In this document: in pieces, positions 47,450 to 56,663 of the stretch
How positions within the stretch are numbered: the stretch's first letter is position 1
Layout: every line of letters begins with the position of its first letter
From: FEB-22 sp003105195
Lineage (GTDB): Bacteria; Pseudomonadota; Alphaproteobacteria; Rhizobiales; Xanthobacteraceae
Direction: 5' to 3'
DNA length: 64,000 nt
NCBI GenBank assembly: GCA_027493405.1
Contig: JAOSKV010000003.1
Span: 62,001-126,000 of the forward strand
Program-made: the position numbers and the translations under genes
The notes under the pieces: model-generated
The model's input: the letters and a program-made list of their open reading frames with translations, nothing else
What the model was told of the DNA's origin: nothing
The model's database searches: none

Positions 47450-48523
47450 ATGAGGTTCGAATTCAAGAAGGACTATGCCGTCGACATCCGCTTGCTCAGG
47501 CATGGAGGTCAGGCGTTCTGGTACGGCGTCCTGCTGTTCCTGCTGCTCGTCGCACCGGTGACTCTGCCGGCCTACTTCGTCGCGCAGGCCACCTTCATCC
47601 TGATCTATGGCCTGATCGGAATCGGGTTGATCGTTCTCACCGGCTACACGGGGCTGGTTTCTCTCGGGCACGCCGCCTTCGTCGCCGTCGGCGCTTATGC
47701 GGAGGCGGCTCTGCTGGCACGCGGGGTTCCGTTTCTGGCCGCGCTGCCGATCGCCGGCCTCGCCTCGGCACTTGCCGGCGTGCTGGTCGGACTGCCGGCG
47801 CTGCGTCTGCGCGGTCTGTATCTCGCAATCGCCACGCTCGCATTCGGCTTCATCGCCGAGATCCTGATTGCGCGCTGGGAAAGCGTGACAGGGGGCAACA
47901 GCGGGCTGGCGGTCGGTCGTGCAGAAGTGCTCGGCTTCGGCTTCGAAGGGGTGAGCTTCTACTACCTGTGTCTGGCGGTGCTGATCCTGTGCCTCGCCGC
48001 AGTCCTGAATATTCTGCGCAGCCCGACGGGCCGCGCCCTCAAGGCCATTCGGGATTCCGAAGTATCGGCTCAGGCCATGGGTGTGAACCTGTCAGTGTTC
48101 AAGACGTTTGCATTCGGCCTGTCGGCTCTGCTGGCGGGCCTGGGCGGTGCGCTCTATGCGCACGCGATCACCTACATCAGCCCGGAGCAGTTCGGTCTGC
48201 ACTTGTCGATCGAGCTCCTGATGATGGTGGTGATCGGGGGCGTTGCCTGGCTGCACGGCGCGTTCGTCGGAGCCGCCTTCGTGATCGCATTGCCGCAGGT
48301 GATCGCTGTCGCCAAGGACTACCTGCCGCCGGAGATCGGCCACCAGACCGGCCTGCACCCGGTCGTGTTCGGCATGGTGATCCTGTTCTTTGTCCTGGTG
48401 GAGCCTGCCGGGCTCTACGGGCGCTGGCTGAAGATCCGCGCCTATCTCGACCTGTTTCCGCTGTGCTCCGGCGCCGTGTTCGTGCGCGAGCGCCGGTACC
48501 AGCGCACGGAGCGGCTCAAGTGA
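47450..48523 (+). CDS. Branched-chain amino-acid-type ABC transporter permease (LivM family)
   Basis: 357 residues with nine to ten helices. YGLIGIGLIVLTGYTGLVSLGHAAFVAVGAY is diagnostic, and RALKAIRDSEVSAQAMGVN is the coupling loop to the ATPase. It starts ten bases after LivH ends. The C-terminal 30 residues (LCSGAVFVRERRYQRTERLK) form a short basic tail. The GTG of the next gene overlaps its TGA. Confidence 0.92.
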   Translation: MRFEFKKDYAVDIRLLRHGGQAFWYGVLLFLLLVAPVTLPAYFVAQATFILIYGLIGIGLIVLTGYTGLVSLGHAAFVAVGAYAEAALLARGVPFLAALPIAGLASALAGVLVGLPALRLRGLYLAIATLAFGFIAEILIARWESVTGGNSGLAVGRAEVLGFGFEGVSFYYLCLAVLILCLAAVLNILRSPTGRALKAIRDSEVSAQAMGVNLSVFKTFAFGLSALLAGLGGALYAHAITYISPEQFGLHLSIELLMMVVIGGVAWLHGAFVGAAFVIALPQVIAVAKDYLPPEIGHQTGLHPVVFGMVILFFVLVEPAGLYGRWLKIRAYLDLFPLCSGAVFVRERRYQRTERLK

Positions 48524-49284
48524 CGCTCTTAAGCGTAAAGAACGTCTCGGTGCGGTTCGGCGGGCTCGTCGCGGTGGACGATGTGAACTTCGCCGTCGAT
48601 GCCGGCGAGGTCTTCGCGATCATCGGCCCCAACGGGGCCGGGAAAACCACCCTGTTCAACGTGATCAGTCGAATCACGACGGCCAGTGAGGGACGTCTTC
48701 TCCTCAATGGCGGGGATTTCACGCGGGTCGCTCCACATCGGATGGCGCATCTCGGAGTTGCACGGACGTTTCAGAACCTCGAACTGTTCGACCGCGCGAC
48801 TGTGCTGGAGAATCTGTTGGTTGGCCGGCATCGTCACCGCAGGCACGGATTTCTCTCCGAGCTGTGCTTCGGTCCCGGCCTGTGGAGGCAAGAGCTCGAG
48901 AGCCGGCGTGCGGTCGAGAGTGTCATCGATTTCCTGGACCTGCACCGCCATCGCGACACGACGGTGGGCAGCCTCCCCTACGGGGTGCGCAAAGTCGTCG
49001 AGTTGGGGCGCGCGCTTTCGGCCGGTCCGCAGCTGCTCCTGCTCGACGAGCCGTCCTCGGGCTTGAACGCGGAGGAGCGCGTGGACGTCGGATTCTGGAT
49101 CCGCGACATCCAGCGCGTCTTCGGAATCACGGTCCTGATGATCGAGCACGACATGGCGCTGGTGGCGCGCGTATCCAATCGAGTGCTCGCGCTCAATCAG
49201 GGGCGGGTCATCACCGAGGGCACGCCCGAGGACGTGCAACGACATCCCGGGGTGATCGAAGCATTCCTGGGCAGGGCCGCATGA
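48520..49284 (+). CDS. ABC transporter ATP-binding protein (LivG family)
   Basis: 254 residues. Walker A GPNGAGKTTLFNVI, the Liv-specific VARTFQNLELFDRATVLENLLVG, and Walker B LLLLDEPSSGLNAEE. The signature motif is unusual (GSLPYGVRKVVELGRALS). GTG start, coupled to LivM. It powers the importer. Confidence 0.92.
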   Translation: MTLLSVKNVSVRFGGLVAVDDVNFAVDAGEVFAIIGPNGAGKTTLFNVISRITTASEGRLLLNGGDFTRVAPHRMAHLGVARTFQNLELFDRATVLENLLVGRHRHRRHGFLSELCFGPGLWRQELESRRAVESVIDFLDLHRHRDTTVGSLPYGVRKVVELGRALSAGPQLLLLDEPSSGLNAEERVDVGFWIRDIQRVFGITVLMIEHDMALVARVSNRVLALNQGRVITEGTPEDVQRHPGVIEAFLGRAA

Positions 49285-50054
49285 GCAACTCACCGCTGCT
49301 CACGCTGCGCAATATCGAGGCTGGATACGGTCCGGTTACGGCAGTGCGAGGCGTGTCTCTCGAGGTGCCCGCCGGCTCGATCGTCGCGCTGCTCGGCGCC
49401 AATGGCGCCGGAAAAACGACGGTGCTCAAGGCCATCTCGGGTGTCCTCAAGCCGTTCAAGGGAGCAATCCACTTGTCGGGCGATCGGATCGACGGCCTGT
49501 CACCGGAGGCGATCGTCCGCCGCGGTCTGGCGCACGCCCCCGAGGGACGGGAGATCTTCCCGCTGCTCACAGTGCACGAAAATCTGCTGCTCGGCGCCTA
49601 CACGGTTCGCGATGCGAGCTTGCGCGGCGATCTCGACGCGGCCTACGGCTACTTCCCGGAATTGCGGCGACGTGCGCGGGATCTGGCCGGCCAACTTTCC
49701 GGCGGGCAACAGCAGATGCTATCCGTGGCGCGGGCGTTGATGGGGCGACCGCAACTCCTGCTCCTCGACGAGCCAAGTTTGGGCCTCTCCCCGCGCCTGA
49801 CCGACGAAATCTTCTCGATCGTCACGCGGATCAACCGCGAGCGCGGCACGACCGTGCTGCTCGTCGAACAGAACGCGGCGGTTGCGCTCGCCTCCGCGCA
49901 CTATGGGTATGTGATGGAGGTCGGCCGCATCGTGCTCGAGGGTGCGAGCGAGAGGCTGCGCGCCCATCCCGATGTCAGGGACTTCTATCTCGGGATCAAG
50001 AGGGACGGCGTGCGCGGCGAGCAGCGGTGGAAACGCCGCAAGTCCTGGCACTGA
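49281..50054 (+). CDS. ABC transporter ATP-binding protein (LivF family)
   Basis: 257 residues. LLGANGAGKTTVLKAISGVL is Walker A, LAGQLSGGQQQMLSVARALMG the signature, and LLLLDEPSLGLSPRL Walker B. HAPEGREIFPLLTVHENLLLGAY is typical of LivF. It overlaps livG by four bases and completes the dimeric motor. The tail after residue 240 is basic (KRRKSWH). Confidence 0.92.
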   Translation: MSNSPLLTLRNIEAGYGPVTAVRGVSLEVPAGSIVALLGANGAGKTTVLKAISGVLKPFKGAIHLSGDRIDGLSPEAIVRRGLAHAPEGREIFPLLTVHENLLLGAYTVRDASLRGDLDAAYGYFPELRRRARDLAGQLSGGQQQMLSVARALMGRPQLLLLDEPSLGLSPRLTDEIFSIVTRINRERGTTVLLVEQNAAVALASAHYGYVMEVGRIVLEGASERLRAHPDVRDFYLGIKRDGVRGEQRWKRRKSWH

Positions 50055-50070
50055 ACCGACCGAGCCAGAC

Positions 50071-51969
50071 ATGAGCAACCAAGGCGACACGGCGCCGATC
50101 CGGCAGGGCGATCAAGCTGGTCAAAGTCGCACGATCAGCACGGTCTTCCTCGACGGAATAGGGAAGCGATCCCAGGATGTCATCTTTCGGCAGAAGCGAT
50201 TTGGTATCTGGGAGGAGACGACCTGGAACGAGTTCGGCTCCGCGGTCCGTGAAATCGCTCTCGGGCTGATCAGCCTGGGCTTCGAGTCGGGAGAGACGGC
50301 ATCCATCCTGTCCAATACCCGCCGCGAGTGGGCGTTCGCCGACCTGGCCATCGTTACGGCAGGGGGGATCAGCTCGGGCATCTATCCGACCGATGCCCCT
50401 GGGCAGGTCGAGTATCTCCTGGTCGATTCGAACTCGGTCGTCGTTTTCGTCGAGGACGACGAGCAGCTCGACAAGGTTCTGGAGGTGCGAGTGCGGTTGC
50501 CGAAGCTGCGCCGCATCATCGTCTTCGACACCGAGCATCTTGCCGGCTTCGCGGACCCGATGGTGATCGACCTGTCGGTCCTGCGCGAGTTGGGCAGGAG
50601 CCTCCATGTCGAAGATCCATCGCTGTGGCGCGGTCGCGCCGTCGCGTGTCGGCCAGCGAACGTCGCGATCCTCGTTTACACCTCCGGCACGACGGGCAGA
50701 CCGAAGGGCGCGATGCTGACCCACGACAATGTTACGTACGCCATGCGCCTGCTCGCGGACCACGTGCTGCACCTGCGCAGCACCGACGAGCGAATGGGCT
50801 ACCTTCCGCTCTGCCACGTCGCCGAACGCATCGGCGGCCTGATGACCTCCCTCCAATCGGGCGCGGTCATCAACTTCGTCGAGAACCCGGATGCCGTCGT
50901 CGAGAATATCCGGGAGATCCAGCCGACCGTCATCTTCGGCGTGCCGCGCATCTGGGAGAAGTTCTACTCGCTCATGCAGATTCGATTGGGCGAAGCGACG
51001 CCGTTGCAGCGCTGGGCCTACCGGACGGCGTTGGCCGTGGGCGAGCGCGTCGGAGAACTTCGTTCGGCCAGTCGACGAATGCCCTTCTGGCTGCTGCTAG
51101 CGCATCAACTCGCATACTGGATCGTCCTTCGGAACCTGCGCGCCTTCATCGGCCTGCGTCGCTGCAGGCTGCTCTTCTCGGCGGCGGCGCCCATCTCGGT
51201 TCGACTGCTCCAGTGGTACCGCGCGCTCGGCATCGAGGTCATCGAGCTTTACGGGCAAACGGAGAGTGCGGGAATCCTGACCGCCAATCCGGCTGGCCGG
51301 GCCAAGCTCGGCACGGTGGGGCCGGCCGTGGCCGGCTGCGAGGTGCGTTTGTCGAACGAAGGAGAGATCCTGGCGCGCGGGCGCAACGTGTTCGCAGGCT
51401 ACGTCAACCAGCCCGAGGCAACCGCGGCAACTCTGGCCGACGGCTGGCTGCGGACCGGCGACATCGGCGAGATGGACGGGGACGGCTACTTCAGGATCAA
51501 GGACCGCCTCAAGGACATCATCATCACGTCGGGCGGCAAGAACATCACCCCTTCGGAGATCGAGAACGAGCTGAAGTTCTCGCCCTACATTTCCGACGCC
51601 GTCGTGGTGGGCGATCGGCGCCCATATCTCGTCTGTCTGATCATGATCGACCACGAGACCGTGGAGAGGTACGCGCAGGACCACGGCATCGCGTTCTCCG
51701 ACTATTCCAGTCTGTGCCGGGCACCGGAGATCCAGACCTTGATGCACGGGATCGTCACCGAAGTGAACGGGCACTTCGCCCGCGTCGAGCAAATCAAGAA
51801 ATTCAGACTGATCGAACGGAAGCTGAGCGTAGAGAACGAGGAACTCACCCCCACGATGAAGCTGAAGCGGAAACTCATCAACGAGAAGTACCGCGATCTG
51901 ATCGAGGAAATGTACGCAAGTGCGATGCGACCGATTGCGGATGCGATCGCGCCGGTCGCGACGGACTAG
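50071..51969 (+). CDS. AMP-dependent acyl-CoA synthetase (long-chain FadD15-like)
   Basis: 632 residues. It activates a carboxylic acid to its CoA thioester through an acyl-AMP. Motif I is ILVYTSGTTGRPKGAML, the gate region is YLPLCHVAERIGG, motif II is VIELYGQTESAGILTANP and the C-terminal linker is DGWLRTGDIGEMDGDGYF, with the catalytic Lys in TPTMKLKRKLI. The position after an importer and before its binding protein implies that it activates the imported acid so that the mutase can act on it. Confidence 0.9.
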   Translation: MSNQGDTAPIRQGDQAGQSRTISTVFLDGIGKRSQDVIFRQKRFGIWEETTWNEFGSAVREIALGLISLGFESGETASILSNTRREWAFADLAIVTAGGISSGIYPTDAPGQVEYLLVDSNSVVVFVEDDEQLDKVLEVRVRLPKLRRIIVFDTEHLAGFADPMVIDLSVLRELGRSLHVEDPSLWRGRAVACRPANVAILVYTSGTTGRPKGAMLTHDNVTYAMRLLADHVLHLRSTDERMGYLPLCHVAERIGGLMTSLQSGAVINFVENPDAVVENIREIQPTVIFGVPRIWEKFYSLMQIRLGEATPLQRWAYRTALAVGERVGELRSASRRMPFWLLLAHQLAYWIVLRNLRAFIGLRRCRLLFSAAAPISVRLLQWYRALGIEVIELYGQTESAGILTANPAGRAKLGTVGPAVAGCEVRLSNEGEILARGRNVFAGYVNQPEATAATLADGWLRTGDIGEMDGDGYFRIKDRLKDIIITSGGKNITPSEIENELKFSPYISDAVVVGDRRPYLVCLIMIDHETVERYAQDHGIAFSDYSSLCRAPEIQTLMHGIVTEVNGHFARVEQIKKFRLIERKLSVENEELTPTMKLKRKLINEKYRDLIEEMYASAMRPIADAIAPVATD

Positions 51970-51997
51970 AGAAGTGAAGTCAAGCAGGAGAACGACC

Positions 51998-53166
51998 ATG
52001 GGAAGGTCTACAAGGTGGGTGCTGGTATCGTTGGCTACGATTGGGCTCGCTCTGCCGTCCGCAGCGACGGCAGGTGGGGTGAACGAGGGGAGATCGTGCT
52101 CGGCACGATCCAGGACCTCTCCGGTCCGGTCGCGATGCTCGGAGAGCACTTCCGTCAAGGGATGCAGATGCGCTTCGACGAGGTCAACGAGGCCGGCGGC
52201 GTGCACGGCCGGAAGGTGCGCATGATCGTCGAGGATTCGGGTTGGGACACCAAGAAGGGCGTGCTGGCCGCACGCAAGCTGATCGACAAGGACGATGCGT
52301 TCGCGCTGATCAACGTGCTCGGTTCATCGATCGCGGTCGCGACCATCCCGCTGGCGCTCGAAAGGAAGGTTCTGAGCTTGTTCCCGGCGGCGCCGGTGCC
52401 GATCGCCTACGAGCCGCTCAACCCCTACAAGTACGCAGTCGACATGCCGTACGACCTTCAGGTGCCGATCGGCGTGCGCTATCTGGTCAAGTCGGCCGGA
52501 TACAGGAAGTTCGGGGTGATCTATCAGGATGACGATTTCGGCAAGGAGGTCGTCAAGGGGCTTACGACCGTGTCGGCGGAGCTGGCGATGCCGATCTGCG
52601 AGCAGGCATCCTTTCGGCGCGGGTCGACCGATTTCGCCTCGCAGGTCGCCCGCATAAGGCAGGCGGGCTGCGATGCGGTCGTGATCGGCGGCTCAACGCG
52701 CGAGACCATCGGCATCATGAGCGAAGCCCAGAAGCTCGATTGGAAGCCCGGCTTTCTCGTGACGGCATCCGCGTATTCGGCCCAGCTTCACAAGCTCGGA
52801 GGGTCGGTGGTCGAGGGCCTCTACGCCACCGTCTATTTCCCGCATCCCTATGAGGAGGGCGCCGCGCCGAGGCTCGCCGCCTGGATCAAGTCCTACAAGG
52901 AACGCTTCAAGGCCGAGCCGTCACCGTTTTCGGTCTCTGGATATGTCAAGGCTGATCTGTTCGTGCGCGCGGCCGAGAAGGCCGGCCCGAAGCTGACGGC
53001 GGATGCGATGGCGAAAGCACTGAGTGGTTTCGTCTATTCGGACGGTGAGATGTTCGGAGCGCCGCCGATCCGCTTCAAGCCGGACGATCATCTCGGCATT
53101 CGCACGTTGCGGATGACGCAGGTTCGCAATGGTCGCTGGCAGATTGTCACCGAACCCCTGCAGTGA
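51998..53166 (+). CDS. ABC transporter substrate-binding protein, frameshifted signal peptide
   Basis: About 389 residues. The first 30 (MGRSTRWVLVSLATIGLALPSAATA) form an export signal in one frame; the mature domain (EIVLGTIQDLSGPVAMLGEH, then FRQGMQMRFDEVNEAGGVHGR) is in the next. Adding a G to 52087-52090 restores VNEGEIVLG. The fold is the type I periplasmic protein for branched-chain amino acids, amides or aromatics (Peripla_BP_6). AGGAG precedes ATG 51998. It delivers the substrate to the Liv-type permeases. Confidence 0.88.
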
Positions 53167-54178
53167 ATGATGCGCAGGAGCACCCCGGCGTGACCGGGAA
53201 GCCTGGAGCCGACACAGGAGCCGCTGCCGCCGTCCTGCTGGCGGCGGCAGTGCTTCGTGGGGAACGGCGCGCGGTCGCGCGGCTCGCATCAATCGTCGAG
53301 AACCGCTGGGCCGGATGGCTCGACGCCATGGAGCACCTGCATCCTCATTGCGGCAAGGCGCGTGTCATCGGCATCACCGGGGCGCCAGGAACGGGCAAGA
53401 GCAGCTTGACGTCCGCTTTGACGCAGGTTCTCGCGGATCGAGGCCACAAGGCCGCCGTGGTCGCCATCGATCCGTCGAGCCCGCTCAGCGGGGGCGGTGC
53501 TGGGCGACCGGATTCGAATGACGAAGCTGGCTGACGCCGGGGTCTTCATCCGGTCTCTGGCCACGCGTGGCGCCATGGGGAGGCCTTTGCCAGGCGGCGC
53601 GTGACGTCGCGCGCCTCCTCGATGCTGCAGGGCACGACGTGGTCCTGATCGAGACGGTTGGTGTCGGCCAGGACGAGGTCGACGTCACAAATCTCGCCGA
53701 AACCGTGGTCGTGGTCTGCACGCCCGGGCAGGGCGACCGCATTCAGGCGATCAAGGCCGGCATCATGGAGATTGCCGATGTCTTCGTGGTCAACAAGTCC
53801 GACCGGCCGGGCGCCGACGACACGGTGGCCGAGCTGCAGCAAATGCTCCGCACCCGCGCCGATCCCGAGCTTCGGGACTTGCCCATTCTGCGTACCGCGG
53901 CCGTGAGCGGCGAAGGTGTTGCCGCCCTCGCAGACACGCTCTTGTCGCGCGGGTCCCCGCCGCCGGCCATCAGACTATCGACCGGACAACTCGTCGATGA
54001 GGCAATGCTGCTTCTCCGGCCGATGGTGCAAGAGGCCTTGGAACAGATGCCGGAATTCGTGCGTGCGAACCCGTACACGATGTTCCGCGCGATTATCCCG
54101 AGACTCTCCTTTCCTGCCGCAGATGCAGAATGGCCGAATGATCGTCGGGGCGACGTACCCGACGGAAATTCCGGTTGA
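53163..54178 (+). CDS. MeaB/ArgK-family G-protein chaperone, two frame changes
   Basis: This GTPase protects and reloads B12 in acyl-CoA mutases. P-loop is GITGAPGTGKSSLTSALT, then VVAIDPSSPLS, ETVGVGQDEVDV and FVVNKSDRPGADDT. The pieces lie in three frames with breaks at the G-runs 53490-53494 and 53577-53580; repaired, the protein is about 335 residues, the family length. GTG overlaps the preceding stop. The presence of a MeaB confirms that the mutase two thirds of an operon upstream is a B12 acyl-CoA mutase needing repair. Confidence 0.9.
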
Positions 54179-54189
54179 AGGGCGGGCGC

Positions 54190-55368
54190 TCAGACGAGCC
54201 AGTCTCCCGCCAGGCTCCTGACCACGGCCGGATGCTCGGCGAGCGCCGCGAACAGCACGGCCTCGTTGCGCTCGCCGGGCTTGCCGAAATAGTGCAGCCC
54301 GATCGCCTGCATGGTCGCGAAGTCGACCACCGGGCTGCCGGACGAGCCATTCGTCGTCGAGCAGTCGTGCGACACCACGGACGGCGACAGCCGGGCCGTG
54401 AGCCGGCCGGGACTGAAGCGCTTGGTGCCGTCGAGCCTGCCGAAAACGATCTTCACGTTGGGATCGTCGTTGGCGTCCGCGATCGGATGACCGACGACGA
54501 ACAGGTTGGTGTCGATCGCCGGGCCTGCGTCCGCGAGCGCGAGCGCGAGCGGCGCCGGGGCCGCGGCCTCGCGGTCGAGGCGGAAGATCGCGATGTCGGG
54601 ATCCTGCGACGCCTCGACATAGAGGACGTCGGAAATCGAGATCGGTGCGCCCGCGCCGGCGCGGTTCTCGAAGGCGGGATCGAACAGCCCGGCGATGCCG
54701 TGCCGCAGGCGCCAGCGGTCGCGCGGGTCGGCGGGCGGCAGGTTGAGGCGCCGGTGCGCGAGATGCAGCGCGACATGGGCATTGGTGACGATGGTGTGAT
54801 CGCCGATCATCCAGGCGGTGCCGATGGGGGTGCGGGCGCCGTCCTCCTGCTTCAGGATGCAGCCGACCCGGCCGCAGGTGTCGCGCAGCATCGCGGTCGC
54901 GTGGGCGATGAGGGCGACCCAGAACGCCTCGGCGTCGGAGGAGACGGCCTGCGGCGGCACGGGGGCATCCCCGCGGACGAACCAGGCCGGTCGGTCCCAC
55001 ACGCGGATCACGGCTTCCATATAGGAGAGGTCGCGAGCCGAAAGATCGGCGACCTCGGTGTCCCGCCGCAAGAGCGAGGCGGCGAGCCCGCTGCCGGTGC
55101 GGGCGATCTCGGCGGCGACGCCCTCGATCACGGGACGCGCCGTCCCGGGTGCGGCGGCCTCGAGATTGGCGGCGATGCGGCTCGCGAGCTCCGGCGCGGC
55201 CGCCGGCATTTCGACCCGCGCCGCCTCCGCGCCGGCAAACGCACGGCCCGCAATGGCGCGCCGCACCGTGTCCGAGAGCCGGTGCGCCCGCTCGTCCTGC
55301 GACTCGACGAAGTGGGCCTTCATGGCCCGTCCCTGCGAGTCGTCCCCCCTGTCGTCCGGCTCAGGCAT
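54190..55368 (-). CDS. Trypsin-like serine protease with an N-terminal helical domain
   Basis: 392 residues. The C-terminal 230 form a chymotrypsin-fold domain with catalytic His in IVTNAHVALHL, Asp in QDPDIAIFRL and Ser in TTNGSSGSPVVD. The first ~130 residues are helical with no recognised domain and no signal peptide, so action may be cytoplasmic. The start overlaps the stop of the previous small gene by eight bases (ATGCCTGA). Last gene of the RiPP-like cluster; it could trim a leader or mature another protein. Confidence 0.8.
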   Translation of the reverse strand: MPEPDDRGDDSQGRAMKAHFVESQDERAHRLSDTVRRAIAGRAFAGAEAARVEMPAAAPELASRIAANLEAAAPGTARPVIEGVAAEIARTGSGLAASLLRRDTEVADLSARDLSYMEAVIRVWDRPAWFVRGDAPVPPQAVSSDAEAFWVALIAHATAMLRDTCGRVGCILKQEDGARTPIGTAWMIGDHTIVTNAHVALHLAHRRLNLPPADPRDRWRLRHGIAGLFDPAFENRAGAGAPISISDVLYVEASQDPDIAIFRLDREAAAPAPLALALADAGPAIDTNLFVVGHPIADANDDPNVKIVFGRLDGTKRFSPGRLTARLSPSVVSHDCSTTNGSSGSPVVDFATMQAIGLHYFGKPGERNEAVLFAALAEHPAVVRSLAGDWLV

Positions 55369-55621
55369 CGTCGAGCACGACCTCATAGGTGCGATCGGGC
55401 GCGTCCTCGATCGTCAGGGTGACGCGCCGGCTGTAGTCGCCGCGGAAGAAGCGGATGACGGCCGGCCCGGGAGGCAATCCGAGACGGGCCCCGCCCGCAT
55501 CGTCGGTGACATAGGCCATCTCGGGCACCGGCGCGCTCGCCTGCTCCACCACCAGCATCATGCCGGCCAGCGGGCGTCCGCCCTGGTCGGTCACGTGCAG
55601 CACGCAAGCGATCCGGCCCAT
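55361..55621 (-). CDS. Small protein with a carboxypeptidase-regulatory (transthyretin-like) fold, tentative
   Basis: 86 residues: CVLHVTDQGGRPLAGMMLVV, GGARLGLPPGPAVIRFFRGDY and RRVTLTIEDAP suggest a beta-sandwich resembling CarboxypepD_reg. No signal peptide and no catalytic motif. It lies between the two trypsin-like proteases and overlaps the next start by eight bases, so it probably assists one of them, for instance as a substrate clamp. Function unknown. Confidence 0.6.
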   Translation of the reverse strand: MGRIACVLHVTDQGGRPLAGMMLVVEQASAPVPEMAYVTDDAGGARLGLPPGPAVIRFFRGDYSRRVTLTIEDAPDRTYEVVLDDA

Positions 55622-55630
55622 CGGCGACGA

Positions 55631-56524
55631 TCAGGGGAGGGCCAGCCATTCCCTGATGGTCTCCACGACCTCGGGCAGCAGGCGCGGCCCCGAATTGGCC
55701 GTGATGCCGAACCCGCTCGGCGTGCCGGCGATGCCGTAGGCGTGCACCGCGATCGCGACCGGCTCGTCGTTCGGTCCCGCCTGGTACCACACGGGGGATC
55801 CGCTCTGACCGCCATAGGTGTCGATGTCGTAGTAGACGCGCCGTGCCGAGGTGCGGAGCACGCGGTTGACGTGGAAATACTGCTCGGTGCCGGCGCCGCG
55901 ATCCGCCGGATAGCCCGAGATGTTGATCATGCTGTTCTCGAGGTCGCGGTCGGTTAGCGAGGCCAGCTTGAAATACCCGACGGTGTCGCCGAGCGGCTGG
56001 TCGAGATGGATGCAGCCGATGTCGAAGTCCGGATCGACATCGTCCTGCCAGGCCTGGAGCGCGGAGAAGCGCGTGGCCGTGACGGTGCCGAAGGGGAACT
56101 TGGCGCCGTTGCGGCCGGGCGAGACCTCGATGGTGCCGGCCCAGCCGTCGAAGTCGGTCTTGCTGTAGACGCAATGACCGGCGGTGAGCAGCGTCTTCGG
56201 GCCGATGAACCATCCGGTGCCGACGCCGCTGACCCCGAGCGGCGGCCGCGCGCTGATGTTCAGCGCCGCCACCATGCGCCAGGGATACTTGTCGGTATCG
56301 AAGACGCGCACGCGCTCGTCGGTGCCGATGACGGTCTCGGCACCGACGCGCACCGCGGTCGTGCGCAGTCGCTGATCGGACTTGCCGTAGACGACGAGGT
56401 CCTCCGCGACGGGAGAAGCGGCCTTGTCGGCGCCCTGGCTGCCTTCGGTCTCGATCACGCGGAACACGGGCGCGGTCTCCGCGGCCGATCGTGCTGGTGC
56501 GGACGACCATCTCATCGATGCCAT
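55631..56524 (-). CDS. Trypsin-like (V8/Glu endopeptidase-like) serine protease
   Basis: 297 residues. Catalytic His in LLTAGHCVYSKTDF, Asp in PDFDIGCIHLD and Ser in DTYGGQSGSPVWYQ. The V8-like arrangement with GTGWFIGPKTLL before His is clear. The first ~50 residues have no signal peptide. A long N-terminal extension of the frame to 56581 is not needed; ATG 56524 (MASMRW) is preferred. In a RiPP-like cluster a role in leader removal is plausible but not proven. Confidence 0.85.
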   Translation of the reverse strand: MASMRWSSAPARSAAETAPVFRVIETEGSQGADKAASPVAEDLVVYGKSDQRLRTTAVRVGAETVIGTDERVRVFDTDKYPWRMVAALNISARPPLGVSGVGTGWFIGPKTLLTAGHCVYSKTDFDGWAGTIEVSPGRNGAKFPFGTVTATRFSALQAWQDDVDPDFDIGCIHLDQPLGDTVGYFKLASLTDRDLENSMINISGYPADRGAGTEQYFHVNRVLRTSARRVYYDIDTYGGQSGSPVWYQAGPNDEPVAIAVHAYGIAGTPSGFGITANSGPRLLPEVVETIREWLALP

Positions 56525-56663
56525 GGCATGCCCCCGATCCTGACAAGGTCGTCGCGCGACGCGCGGCCGCGCTGCAACCACCTGAACTGTTTCTCACTAT
56601 AGTTGTGGCGGCGTGCAGGCGCAATGATTTCCGCCGCGACGGCGCGGCCTGGAGATGCGGCGT

